From positions 11,795,001-11,859,000 of the forward strand of contig NC_135364.1 in the NCBI RefSeq assembly GCF_051622035.1: a DNA stretch of 64,000 nt. Reading direction: 5' to 3'. Source of the stretch: Arctopsyche grandis (lineage: Eukaryota > Arthropoda > Insecta > Trichoptera > Hydropsychidae). Positions 22,986 through 36,055 of the stretch are shown in pieces. Position 1 is the stretch's first letter, and the number at the start of each line of letters is the position of its first letter. The translations under genes and the position numbers were made by a program. The notes beneath the pieces are model-generated. The model was given only the letters and a program-made list of their open reading frames with translations. It was not told the DNA's origin and did no database searches.

Positions 22986-23525
22986 TACACAAATTAAACA
23001 ACCATATTTATCGTCAGAATTGTTCCATCAGAATCTATGTACGTATGTATGTAGTATGTGTATGAATGACTATTACACATTCCTACTTATAGGGGTTAAA
23101 ACCGTTCTGCATTAAGTGCGGATACGATATATGTACACATTGCATAAAAGGTTAACGGCGACAAATTTTATGCATACTCCAGTTTTCGAAAACAAAGACT
23201 GATATTGTTTGTTGTCGTTTGAGGTCGGCATAGTTTATCACCTGCTCTTGAATATCATCCGCCAATAATTTCAGATAATAATTCTATCGGTATAATACGT
23301 AACTATGTATATGTATTAAATGGTGTATTTATACATTACATATTAAATACGTGCGGTTCACTGGAGACATCGTGTGTTATCATAACTGGGCGCGTTCACG
23401 CAGATCAGTGAGTGTGCTCCAATGAAATTATTTAAATTTGCCTCGCCATCTGGAAAAAGTCTCAAAATGTATTCGTCGAGCCTAATAATTGCCCCGGCAA
23501 CGAATGTAAAGAGTAGTGATGTGTC

Positions 23526-24249
23526 CAGGGCTGTGTAATCGGAGTCGCAGACGTGGAGTCGTGGCTTTTTGGCCGGAGTTGGAGTCGTTCACCATCGAAG
23601 TAGTCTGATTTATATGTACCTTTACCTGAAGAAAATGATCTTCGATCAATGTCTTTTTATAAGCCTCTTCTATCTTTCACTTCGCAAAAAAATGATCAAA
23701 AATTCCTGCAGTCTTCAAATCGTTTTTTCAATGATGTATGGATGTGAAACTTGGATATCGACTGCCAAGTTGCTATACAAAGTCCAATACACTCAAAGAA
23801 TGATGGAACGTTGTATGCTTGGCATAACGAGGAAAAACAGGAAATGGAATACGCGGGTGAGAAGTATGGCAATGGTTGTGGATATTGGAGAGATTGAAAT
23901 GGCAATGGGCAGGCCACGTGACTAGAAGAATGGAGGAAAGGTGGACATAAGAAATCCTACAATGGTACTCGAGCATTTCTAGAAATGGAATAAGGTGAAA
24001 AGGAGACCGCAGGGTAGGTGAGTTGCGCAAAACAGAAACGAGTGGAAGCGTGTTGGAGAGGCCTTCATCCAGCAGTAGTTGGAAAATGGCTGTAGATGAT
24101 GATGATGTAGATATGTACATATATGCGCCATATTGTTTTGGTACTCCAGAGATATTCAAAATTAGCCCAACAGGAAAATTTAATTAAACATTTTCAAATC
24201 TTATTGTTGGAATCGGAGTCGTGCTTTTTTAACGACTCCCGCAGCCCTG
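23526..24249. mobile_element. hAT-like element of the GGAGTCGGAGTCG family, with an RTE LINE inside
   Basis: Starts CAGGGCTGTGTAATCGGAG and ends CGACTCCCGCAGCCCTG, inverted copies. The interior is largely an RTE LINE fragment (about 23725-24115). Related elements lie at 49348 and 51699. Confidence 0.65.
23725..24115 (+). pseudogene. RTE-type LINE, 3' fragment of reverse transcriptase
   Basis: Reads MYGCETWISTAKL and QRMMERCMLGITRKNR. After a frameshift near 23880 it continues WQWAGHVTRRMEERW and ends near LERPSSSSS. It finishes in GATGATGATG repeats, the usual RTE tail. The order (CETW, ERCMLGI, WAGHV, RPSGR-like) is typical of the last part of RTE ORF2. Stops and frameshifts make it dead. 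Confidence 0.82.
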
Positions 24250-27200
24250 GTTGTGCGTAAATAAAGGTCCTGAAAAATATAAAGGCTTTATGACGCGTTT
24301 CACTTCAAAGGAAATTTTCCGAAAAAAAATTGCGCAATTTTACGTGTTGGCCGCTCGTTCGTGCGCTGAATAATTATGTCAGCACACACATTATCATATG
24401 GATGTGACTTTTTTGCTATATGCACCTACCTCAAAAAACACTGTCGTAATATGTTTACATGTCGACCGCCCCCGGCACTGACCTCACATTTTGTAATTTT
24501 CATGCGGTGGCAACTCCTCAAAATCAATAAGTTCGTTCTTCGTCGATCGCATTATACACGCTACGGTGAATTTATTAATCCCGTGCCCGCACCTGTCCAT
24601 CATTCGGTCTTCGGTGTAACTCAGGTGTGAGATTTCGAGTTCCGAAATCCGGATTATACATAAAAGCAATATACGTACATACATATGTAGGTATAAGTAT
24701 TTTTGGGTGATATTTGTATTTTTATATTCGATGGAAATTTTTAGGAGTTTCCCCGACGTCTTTTCGGTGGCCTATCTCTTCGGTTGATCCCGAAGTAATT
24801 TGTATTTCGCGTCAATGCTACTTTTCAGCGTTCTTTTCAGGCGACGTGTAATAAGTGTTCGCTTACGCTAGTGGGTATATTTCGTGTTTTTTTTAGGCAC
24901 AGTTTGCCCCCAGACAATGTTATTTTATACATATTGTGATTTTAAAGCATCTGAAGATGTTTCGTAGCCAAAACACACTGTAATACGATTTTTATATACA
25001 TGTATAAATAAATTAGTTTGCAAGGGATGAAATCGTATATTTATGTAAATTGAACCAATATACTCCGACCGTAAACAATATGTTACGTTTCACTTGAGAA
25101 ACGATTCTTTTTGCTACGTTCAATTATTGGTCAATTTTTTTACGACTAAGCTTAAAAATTTCTGTTCGAATCTTATGAGAAATTCATTAAACTGATTTTT
25201 CGCCCGTACGTACATAAAAAGATGCAAATAAATACATATTTAACTGTAAATTTTTCAAAAAATGATAAAAATATTGACTCTTATTCAAAAAAATCTTTTT
25301 GATATAAATTTCTGTTCCGTCTAGTTTTTGAAGGACGCATTTTTATTTTCATGATTTACAAATTTTTGAGGAAATTAAACTTTTTGTAAAACTAGTATCG
25401 TGGTTTAATTTATAAAGCAAATTTAAATTGGGCAGATTTTATTGGTGTTTTGATAGTATAGTATTGTCTTGATTCAAGTGAACGTACGTATATTATAATG
25501 TTACAATAGAACCATTTTTTTTGCGGAAAATGTTCAATTATGGATCGATTTGATCGCTTGTAATTTTTAACGTTCAAATACTTTTTTTTTAACTGAACGC
25601 TTTTCATCGCTTTAAATTCAATTAGTTGGACCAAATCATGTCAGATTGAAGACTTTTCGGCCATGGACAATGGCCGTCCGTAATACCATTTCTTATTATT
25701 ACTCAACAAATTGTAATTTATTGCTCTTTCGGGTGAATTTAATTTTTCTCATCGATCTAATCTTTTTACACGACGAAAGAGATTTTGTTTTGTTACCCCC
25801 TCTGAGTCATATTGATCGACTTTTCCCTCGGTAGAAAGAACAAAGCACGTTTCATATGTTTTAACTTTAAAATAGGTATCGGTTTTTGTGTTACTAAAAA
25901 AAAAAAGAAAATAAAGTGCATTCCGTTAGTAACAAACAACTCGCATGGACGAAATGTACGACGGGTTCCGGTTCAAAACAGAGTGCTTGAACATTTTCAT
26001 TATTCATCGGAGGTAATTTCGTGTTGCATTTCCGCAGTAAATTGAAAGGGTGTTCAATGCAGTTAATGGTTGTTGTATGGAAATATTTTTTTTTATTTTC
26101 ATTTGTTTTGTTGGATTACATTGTTAATTAACGTGTGACAACTAAAAACATTTTCGTTTTATTTAAAAAAAAAGTTTTATACAGTCAGCAATGCACATTT
26201 ATCATTGAAAATCGTTAGTTTTCCGTGTTTTAAGGTCACTTTGAAAATTAACTGTCAATGGTTTGTAAAGTGTGAATAAGTATACAAACGATTTATTTCA
26301 CAATTTATTTTGTAACGCATGATTGTATCGAAAATTCTACTAACAACCCGCGTCCAGGGCTTTCTTTTAAATTTAAAGACAAATGAAATAAAAAAGTTAC
26401 AGAATGAATCATGAACTATGTATGTATGTACATACATACATATATTGATCGTCCTCATTCGTTTAAAATTTTTGTCATAGTCCTCTCCGTTATAATGGAC
26501 AGCTATATTGTGTGAGAGGGGACATCTTTTGTAGTTGGATATGTTTTTCTTTCGCATAGGTTTAGTAGCTTTAAATAGTAGTGTATATTCTCCAAACTAG
26601 CGTATGTAATTAATTTACAATCCATGATAATAGCATTACGTGCGTTTTTATTTGTTTTATTTAAATACATTTCTCAGTTTCTCAATTATATGTATGTATG
26701 TATGTACATATATGTATATGTAGAAACGAAATTAATTAATGTAGTATTTTGTGCATACAAATATGTACATATATTAAGTATATTAAATACACCCATACCA
26801 TTCTGAAATTTACTCCGTACAGAATTCGTATAAAATTTTCATCCCAATTCGAATAAAATTTAGAAGCAGCCGTTAAGGTAATATGTATGTACATACATAT
26901 GTATATGAGTGTCACCTATGCTCGCAGGTGAGTCAACTTCTTATCCCGAGGTGTACGTCACGCGAATAATATTCACGAACGTGCATGTCATTTCATGCAC
27001 ACCCATAGATCAATTTTCGAAAGCGATCGTTGAACTGCTTTTACCACGGCACGACAATTTTTACTAAAATTAAATTCATTATTGTATGGAAAACGGAAAA
27101 TCGATCGGAAAAGTGAGTCACCTCTGACAATATTCCAACCTTTCAGGAGAGGAAACTGGACGCTCTCCAATTTCTCTCCGTCCTTGTTTACCATGATATA

Positions 27201-28244
27201 TTGTAATAGTATCATTGATTCTTCCGGCTCGCTTACGAATGCGTTGCATAACGTAGTATAATATCTACTGGAAAAAAACTTTTCAATAAACGGAAACAGG
27301 TGCGTTTTCATACATTATTCACGTGGACCATTATACAGACATGGGCTATATACTACCGCCGAGCTTAAATCCCATCATAAATCCATTATCGAAAAGCGGT
27401 TATTGTGTTACCGGCTTCTATCGATTGTTGTGCTGCCCTCCCAAAGCTCTGAAACACTCGGTCCGTTAACCTTGACAGCCTCGTTTCAGGATTCACCTAA
27501 CGATTATTAACGCCTCGCAGACCACTTTCTCGCCCTTCGTGTTCTTTATTATGTCACGAACTCCAAAATTCCCTTTAAAATTTAATTCTATCGGATCCCT
27601 CGTCGGCCTTAATTTAATTTTGTATACTGCATTCTAATCAGTTTTACTACTAAAAGTTCGTAATGAACGGGCGGAATCCTTTAGTAAGGAGGGCTTGTTT
27701 GTTTTTCGGGTCCCAGGTAGCAGCACGTTAAATCTTGCGTGGAACAACTCGTACTGATACTGCTGCTTAGTCTAGCTATACACCATTAATAAATGGAGTT
27801 GTATTTGAGAAGTGCATCACATTTGTATGTACTAATGTCGATGCATTGAATCTAATGCGGCTCGTAGACGATGCGATTGTCGTTGGTCGTCTGGATTGTC
27901 CGTCGTAGAGATATTTGTATCCTAGCTACCGATTAAACGTATATTTTATTTTATTACATACATACTACATCATACATACATATGTGCCATGACAGAAATT
28001 AGCTCAAGGCGACATCTTTAGGCTAAATTATTTTTGCACATAAGTACTAACAATTCTTAAGAATAACAGGATATGGAATACAATAGAGACATCTATGGAC
28101 GATCAATAATTTGATACACAGCAATTTTGCGAGAAATGCCTATACTGTTAAAGCATAGGTAACATTTTATAAGGTATAGGTAGCATTTTATAAGATTCAA
28201 CAAATTTGAAATTTTAATTCGAATTTGCCAGAAACTGAGGAGAA
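24250..28244. other. No gene recognised
   Basis: AT-rich. The longest open frame is on the minus strand at 26988-27311 (107 codons, contains VRGDSLFRSIFRFP). It has no known relative that I can name, and its context gives no support. TATGTA/TACATA palindromic runs lie at 26417-26450, 26690-26720 and 26883-26903. Confidence 0.4.
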
Positions 28245-28430
28245 GGGTACCGATTTATTTGATTTGTCATAACAAATTAAGTTAGAAAAATCAGAAAATT
28301 CTAATAGGAGACGGTCGATCTGTGTTTTAATAACCACAAGATCTCGCCAGCAGCGTATTTGGCCAGGACTTGAACTCATGACCTCTCTACTGGTAAACAA
28401 TAGTTCTTCCAGTGAGCTAAGCTGTAGCCT
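28245..28430 (-). mobile_element. SINE, diverged, minus strand
   Basis: The minus-strand head TAGCTCACTGGAAGAAC and B-box region GAGTTCAAGTCC are followed by GATCGACCGTCTCCTATTAG, a diverged copy of the core seen at 57841 and 59813. Confidence 0.55.
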
Positions 28431-30924
28431 ATATATGTATGTATGTACATATATGTGGCCTATATACATATATTTACGTGTTATAAATCATCGCCAAAAT
28501 ATTTGCCACAGCGAGCATGCATAAAAAACTAACCTGACTACTTAGTCAAGACATTATATACATGGAATTTGATCAATTCAGTTATTAGTAGTAAATTAAA
28601 GCAAGTTATGCTTCATATGTACACATACATATATGTATGTGCGAGCAAGATGTATGATGCAAGCTATACCTACGTTAGCGGCCACGAAAGTTGGCCATAG
28701 GACTTTGGGCCAAATATTATGCTGCAATTAAATCACCTTTTTCAGTCTTATCCATCTGTCGATATTATTTAATGTCTGCATAGATATCCGTATTGTTTCT
28801 TCGTTGTTCTAGATGCTTCGAATAGATTATCTGCTTGAGTGTCTATTCTAAGACTCTCTTCAGTTCCAATTGCTATGTATGTACATATGTATACATATCT
28901 CTAATAGTCCGTATTTTCACCTTTGTATACAACGAATCAATCAATTCGTAATGAAATGCGTATCCCGGTGAATATTACACGTGGGTAGGCAAGTTCGATT
29001 AATCATACTTTGAAGCCTGCGCCAAGCGAGTTTAGGTCTAATCAGAAATTACTATGTAAATTGGCTTATCCACAGGTGAATTCGCTAATTTCCCGTCGGC
29101 TTCCTTCGTTTGCCGATTTAATTTGTCAGCCCTGCTTCTTCTCGTCTTGTATATTAAATTAAAATTAAACAGTCTTCATTTCGCAAGCCTAAATATTGCG
29201 AGTTAGAGCTAAACGTTGAGTAAATTTTCATGTTTTATAACATTGTTATGTATTGTGATTGCGTCGCGTCCGCAGAGGTGTTTTGCAAAAATATTTTTGG
29301 CAAAAATAAAAAGTGGGTTATAAAAATAACTAATTCCCCAGTGCTTTTATTATATTATAATAGACGAAGATGATTCGTAGTATTTTTCACGGTTGATTTC
29401 AATATTATACTTTATTATGCATACGTATTTAGGTGTGCTGGGTGATTTAGTGCTTCTCTCCACTCTCTGGGGGATCGGTGCATTTGCGACCTGGATACAT
29501 CCATTCGAATAAATGTTTACTCAACAGTTCACTTGGTTACATTTTATATTTAGAACTTTATATGTATATGTATATACCACACGTGTGTGAGAAGTGAATG
29601 CAAGTTTGCCGAAAATATTCATATTCATATTATAGTTTTCCATCAGAATTTTCACCCACACTTTTTGAACTTCTAACGAATACAAATTTAGCGTGACCTT
29701 CTGTGAGGTGAACATATCTCCCACTACGATTTATTATATATGACATCCACTACATAGTGGATCTCGTATATAATATTTTTATAGTTTTCGCATAGCGTAT
29801 TATTTTTACTCTAATGCGCAATTTTATTTTATATTTTTCGTACATAATTGTAAAATACCTACTTGATTTGAGCGTTTTCTTGAGAGGGGATTGCTAATTC
29901 TGTAAGATGTGATTCTGTAAGATCGGGATTGTGATTCTGGGATTGTGATTCTGTAAGATTGCTGAGTACACTGCAAAATAAATTTTTCATGTAATACTTT
30001 TTATTGGACGACGTGGTTGCACATTCTACACTAAAGTTTGCAACTACTCGACTAGACGTCTGTCTGGCTGTGTAAAACCAAGCTTTATATGCAGTTGATT
30101 ATGTATTTTAGCGTAGAACTGCATATAGCGTTTGGATTTTGTCTTGTAGGCGTTGGAAACCGAAAAGGGATTTTAGGATGGTTTGTTGACCTTTGTACGA
30201 CAGTGATAGTTGTAGTGCTCAGATCAATCTGAAAGGGCTCATTGTCTGATGTGTTACGTTTTTCAAACAAACAAAATGTTGACTTAAAAATATCTATTCT
30301 CAGTGGAAACGAGAGGAACTTGTGCGTAAAATAGCCAAATAAATAAGGTTTGAGGTCGTTCATTTATAAAGACATTCCACAGAAAAGACACACGCACTCC
30401 AGGGTCGCGTATATGGATTTCAATACCGGTACTATCGAAACCGTTCTTTTTTTTGACAAATTTTGGATTTCAGTACTACCGGTAGTACAAAAAAAAACCG
30501 CCGGCATTACCGAATAATTCCAATTTTATGTTAGTAGAATTAATTTGTATGAAGAAAACGTATTTGTATTTGAAGAAAACGTTTTATTGGATTAGTCGAA
30601 AAATTCAACATCATTTTTGACCTCCTATTCAAAGGAGCCGCTAAGGGTATCACAAATTTAAAATCAAAAACAAAGTATGCTGAAAATACCGTAATTATGC
30701 CTGAGACTATTTTCTAATTAACATATTGATTTATAACTGACTGTTAGTCTCGATGCCTTCCGATTTGCAAACCTATTATTTTCACTTGAAAATTATTTGA
30801 ATAAATATATAAATATTTAAAAGCTAAAACCATTCCTTACACACGAAAATTCTTCAAAGAAAAGCGTATGCAAAAAATTAATTCCTTTTTTTACATTCGC
30901 TGGTTTAGGACTCGACACATTATT
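28431..30924. other. No gene recognised
   Basis: AT-rich. Short tandem units GATTCTGTAAGAT / GGGATTGTGATTCTG lie at 29890-29960. A transposon-like scrap with ATACCGGTAC/TACCGGTAGT lies at 30425-30520. Confidence 0.35.
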
Positions 30925-30995
30925 TCAGTCCACAGGATCGAACCCGGCAACCTCTTGATGGTTGTCATTATCGCAACCACCAAGCTATGCTGCTG
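30925..30995 (-). mobile_element. SINE tRNA-like head only, minus strand
   Basis: The minus strand reads CCAGCAGCATAGCTTGGTGG and ends with B box GGGTTCGATCC. The core is absent, so only the Pol III promoter part remains. Confidence 0.65.
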
Positions 30996-33584
30996 GCTTT
31001 ATAATATAAAATTGGCAATTTCAATTTGTAATGAAAGTCTTAGAATTTCTCAACCTTAGGATTTGAGTTGGCTTAGTACGACGATGCTAGAGTTCGTCGT
31101 GTCTTTTTATAGAAATAATCGTCTAATATTTTGTCGCGTGTTTGTTTAAATTATACATTTGTGAGAAACATACTTATTATGTATTTTAAAATTGTAATTA
31201 CAGCGGTCTTTCGATAGAATGCATTTTAATGATGCACTTTCCATATCCACACAAACACATACGATCGAAATTTTTCCATTTTGCATACGTATTTCGCACT
31301 TGAGCGTTACGCACGAATGCGTTTCGACACACTCGATTATTCGCAATCCGCTACTTCGCACACCTTCGATTTTTTTTTTCGCGTCTACGTTATTCAAATT
31401 TCGATTCTGTACTGTCTCTATATCTATTTTCTGATATTTTGTGTCGAAATGACCTTTTTATTTGGTCATGCTTTACAGTTCCAAACGCACAGCGCAACTG
31501 GTCGAGCTCCTTTTGAAATTAACCACACTTTCCTTTTCCCGCTTCGCATTGCGATTTTTTTCCGCCCAGTTGACGAATTAATAAAACGAAGAAAAAATAC
31601 GCTGAGAAAAGTAACAGATGACCTGTCACAAGATCACTTTACGGTGAAATTTTTGTACGCTGCTAATTGTTATATAGACGAGTCATTAAGAACAATTAAA
31701 AGTCGCTGCTCATAAATATAATATAATAATATTTTTAAAGGTATATATGGACTTTGTGCGTACATACATACGTATATATATATATATATTTATGAAATAT
31801 TCAGGACTGCGGCAAAATCAGTTGCCGCATAAAATGGTTTTTGTGCGTGATATAAATTTCAAAATAAGAAAACCTATCGAATTCTAAGTAACTACGATTT
31901 ATCGAGTCAGCAAATTCAACATTTCTCAAATACGAAAAAAGTTTATTTAAAAAATTTTTTTTGCACCAATTTGTATGGAAATATTACATTTACGAATAAT
32001 TATATTTTACAATCTCTAATAAATATGTAATTGGAGCGTGCTTATTCATTACGTACCTATTTTTGTACATATGTACATATTGATTTGTTAATAAGGCTAC
32101 TGGCCACCGGCAGAGCTGAGCTATCACCGTCTCCAAAATTTGCGTATTCTTAAACGTGTTTATTACGATTATTTTTCACAATCAAATTAATGGAAGCAAT
32201 TTAAATTTCTATCGGTGAAACGGCAAAGTTTCAAACCGATCGGAAGAATGTAGGAATATTGCCTGACCGATTAGCGAAGTAAAACTAATAATAGCCTTGT
32301 AAAAATATCTATTACTTGGTGTTTTATACGAAAATTGATATTATTGTCTCTATTGTGCCAAAAATATATAATACATATATAATATTTTTGTGAGACAATT
32401 CTTAGTGTAGTGTTCTTGTGGGGGAGGGAAATATGTTTTCTGTATTGAATGATTTGTAGGGAAACTTTTCCGTGTGGAAAACTGTAAAAGCATTGCTAAA
32501 CTGTCGAAAAGAAATTAATTAAAACGAAGTTTTCCACTTTGAAATGATCAAGTGGGTCGCAATTTCAAAATAATTCAATAATTATCAAAATTATCCTACA
32601 CTTTCTTCATCGTTTAATTTGTCCAATTGCTTAACGGTTGCTATTAATGAATATTTCAACTAAAACTGACTAAAACATTTTTGTAGCTTTATTCAAATTC
32701 AATCTAGTACTAATTGCAAACAAAATTGTTAATTACATTTTCTATATAGCCATATTCGTACGTTGATTTCCAAACGATTTTATGTACGCACGCTGAAACT
32801 TTATATTTGTGACGTCACCTTGAAAGCCTTTATATTCGCTCATCGTTACGCAACTTTGCGAAATCGAACCCTTTCTGCTCGGCTTTAATTGAGATTTAAT
32901 ATGACGGCGTTCAATTTCGTTTATTGTTCTATATTTGGCATCGGTTCAGAAAGTTTTGCATCCAATATTACATTATGTATGTAAATATACATACATATAT
33001 GTATATTAGACTCGTACATATTTGGCTGTTCTTCATATTCATATCTTAGAAATGTTACTTCCAATTACACATACGATATTATTATTTTTGCCCGTTTGAA
33101 CGCTTTTGCTCTCTTTTCCCATTTTACCTTGGCATTCTTCGACGAAAAAATATTTCTGGCCAAAGTATGCAATTTGCATGTTTCTCTTATTCCAAACGAA
33201 AACACTGCATACAGTGCCAACAAAGTTTATTAAACTTTGTTGGTTTCTTTATAGACATAAAATTTAGTTACGACTTTCAAAAAATGGACTCAATTTAATT
33301 TGTCTGTTTTTGATATTACATACATCGTTAAATGCAAATGTACATACATATATACATATGTAATATGTAAGTAGTACATACGCACATTTATACTTTGACT
33401 AGCCATTCTTTCTCTTTCATAGATAAGATGTTATCCAGATATTTCTTATTTATCTATTTTGATTCAGATATTTCTTACGCTTCTTATCTGTCATGTTTTC
33501 TTTTTATTAAATATATGCATAAGCGCCGTGAAAAAAATAATTAAAAATAATAGTTGTGCGTTTATTAATAAATAAATATACATG
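30996..33584. other. No gene recognised
   Basis: Contains a 27-nt perfect hairpin at 33217-33243 (CCAACAAAGTTT, 3-nt loop). A plus-strand open frame at 31281-31715 is rich in Phe and Tyr and looks like AT-rich chance sequence. Confidence 0.35.
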
Positions 33585-33745
33585 AGTACTTCATTGTTTA
33601 TGGTGAATTTTATTGACGAATTTGTCACCGCTGGGCAGACAGGAATTTGCAGGCTTCGCTTACACAACTTACTTTTTCGAAATGGGTTCTTAAAAGTAGC
33701 CGGGCTCTGGGATTTTTTTGCCGTCTCTCCCCCCCCCCCTCCCCT
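33585..33745 (+). repeat. Dispersed repeat, copy 1 (C-rich end)
   Basis: Matches 35905-36055 in order: TTTATGG, GTCACCGCT, GGAATTTGCAGGCTTCGCTT, CTTACTTTTTCGAA, TTAAAAGTAGCC, GCCGTCTC. Ends in a run of C. Transposon class unknown. Confidence 0.65.
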
Positions 33746-35904
33746 CTCCTTTGCCCTGTACTTACTATATGTTACTTTTGATAAAAATTAATAATTTTAA
33801 TTACAATATAAACCCTATTTTTTATTTTATATTGAAAATTTTCAGCCATGGCGCAATTTTAGTTTACTTTAATTTTATAATGAACTAAATTGTCTTTAAG
33901 GAAGTACTTAAATTTAGTTTTAAAAATAAAAAGGATTGATAGATAAAGTGGGTGGGAATTTACATTAATAAACTTTTTTTTTATTGTCCATTATGGTCAA
34001 TATTTAAAGTTTAACGGTATTCACTCGTGTTTCATTGATGCTTTGTACATTTTTCGGAACAATTTACAGGATGTACTCGCGAATTTAGGTTACGTCCACT
34101 GACGAGAATATAATCATCGCAATGTGTTAACAAAAAATGGCTTAGGAAAAAATCGCCATCTTACAAAAACGCATGACACAGTTATTAAATTTAGATATAG
34201 AACCTTTCAAAGTCGCTGACGCAATTTAGACTGTTAGTCATAGGTCATTTATCTGTTAGCGTTCGATAAAATACACCTGGTATTTATTGAACACTAAACA
34301 ATGATGATGACGATATTTTCGTAAGCTGCGTGGTGTCCGGCTTTTTTTAAATACAGTAGATAATAATTTATCGACTTTTCGTTCAGACTGTATAAGAGAT
34401 CATCAGTTGAAAACTCGTTTGTGACTCCTGTCAATATTTGCAAGTAAAATAATGATCCATATTAATTACATACACTTGAATTGATTTATTTTGTTGTTTT
34501 TTTTTCAGATTTTTCTAAACCGGATCACCATTCGACATTGGGCATGTGCTATTGAATGTAAGTACATATGTACATACAAACATCATCATATTTATTAATA
34601 GAATCATCCAATTCCTTAGGATTTGCTTATAATATTTTACACCTGTTATCAGTCGATTGATGAATAGTTATTACTCCCTATCTTATCGTGTGCGTTATTC
34701 GATAGACAGAAATTTGATTAATATGCACTTCCATTTTATAATAAGCACACATAATTAAAATCAGTCTCCCGTTGCTTTTGTGCATACAAAGTGTAACACT
34801 TTTTATTGGTTGCAATACTGTCTAACGCGTGCTTTACTCATTGCTTAACTCGTCAGCCCTTTTTATCTACATACATAGTTCGGCCAGGAAATTAACCTTC
34901 GTCGTTTGACCTGCACCTTAATTGCATGTAAATGCAGTGTTTAAACAGTATTTAACCTTTCAATTTTTTTAAATACTGACCTAATTTTATATGTAAGTGT
35001 TTAAAGTGATTTACTATGTACATATTGATTTTTAATTGGGATAATAATTACAATTGCAAATATTGCATATGGATTATTTTGTCATTTTAATTGTTATCGC
35101 TAAATGGTAATTTTTAAGTATTTTGTTTATTTTCCTGCGCTCAGTATTTAGGCCGTATGCTAAATGTTAAATCTTCATTATATACATACATACATATGCA
35201 TGCATGTACAAATATAAATATTAGTTTCATTTTAAATAAAAACAATTTTACCGTTATGCTCATATTAAGTGGGATATTATACATATTAAGAGGTTATAAT
35301 ATTTATTTTCCTGTTTATATTATGTACATACATATGTATGTATGTACATATATGAGAATTTCCTAGTGTCCTGGATATGAAATATTGATTTTTTTTCGTT
35401 TTAAACTACGTATACTATGATACATACAAAAGACGTGGTCAACCAACCATAAAGATTTAGAACTTTTCAGAGTTCACAATCAATTACATACATACATACA
35501 TACATAAGTCTTGCTCTTCTAATTGCTCTTGTATTGCAGTTTCAGCAACACAATGGCCAGTTTTTTATGGTTTTTTAAAATCTCGACCTTTTTTAGTCTT
35601 AGATTTTATATAGGTACATACATATATATGTATAAATATACATACATACATATATACATAGGCACCTATTCGGGAAAATTTTATTTAGTGATAATAAAAA
35701 AAAGTAAATAAAAATAATAAAAAAACAATAGAGCGTTTATATAGCCTATACATATGCGTCGAGAGTAGTAAACAATTAGTATATGCATAGACGTCGAGAA
35801 AAAATTCGGTTTCAGGGGGGGATTTAATTAAGTGACAAAAATAGTAACTAAAAATAATAATAAAAATTTGTGCGTTTAAATAAGTGCATATGCATAAGTA
35901 TGTG
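33746..35904. other. No gene recognised
   Basis: AT-rich with TATGTA/TACATA runs at 34558-34580, 35178-35210, 35325-35352 and 35485-35505. Confidence 0.35.
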
Positions 35905-36055
35905 TTTGACGGTTTATGGTAAATTTTGTCGATGAATTCGTCACCGCTAGGCAAACGGGAATTTGCAGGCTTCGCTTACATAACTTACTTTTTCGAACAT
36001 TTTTGTCCTTAAAAGTAGCCTGGCCCCGGGAATTTCTGCCGTCTCCCCCGCCCCT
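35905..36055 (+). repeat. Dispersed repeat, copy 2 (C-rich end)
   Basis: Second copy of the 33585-33745 repeat, same strand, ending GCCGTCTCCCCCGCCCC. The last shared base is followed by unrelated sequence. Confidence 0.65.

Noticed and set aside
26988-27311. Minus-strand open frame of 107 codons
   Set aside because: Possibly a relic, but no motif, no splice context and no neighbour support it as a gene.
31281-31715. Plus-strand open frame of 144 codons
   Set aside because: Dominated by Phe, Ile and Tyr from AT-rich DNA, no ATG at its listed start and no family resemblance.
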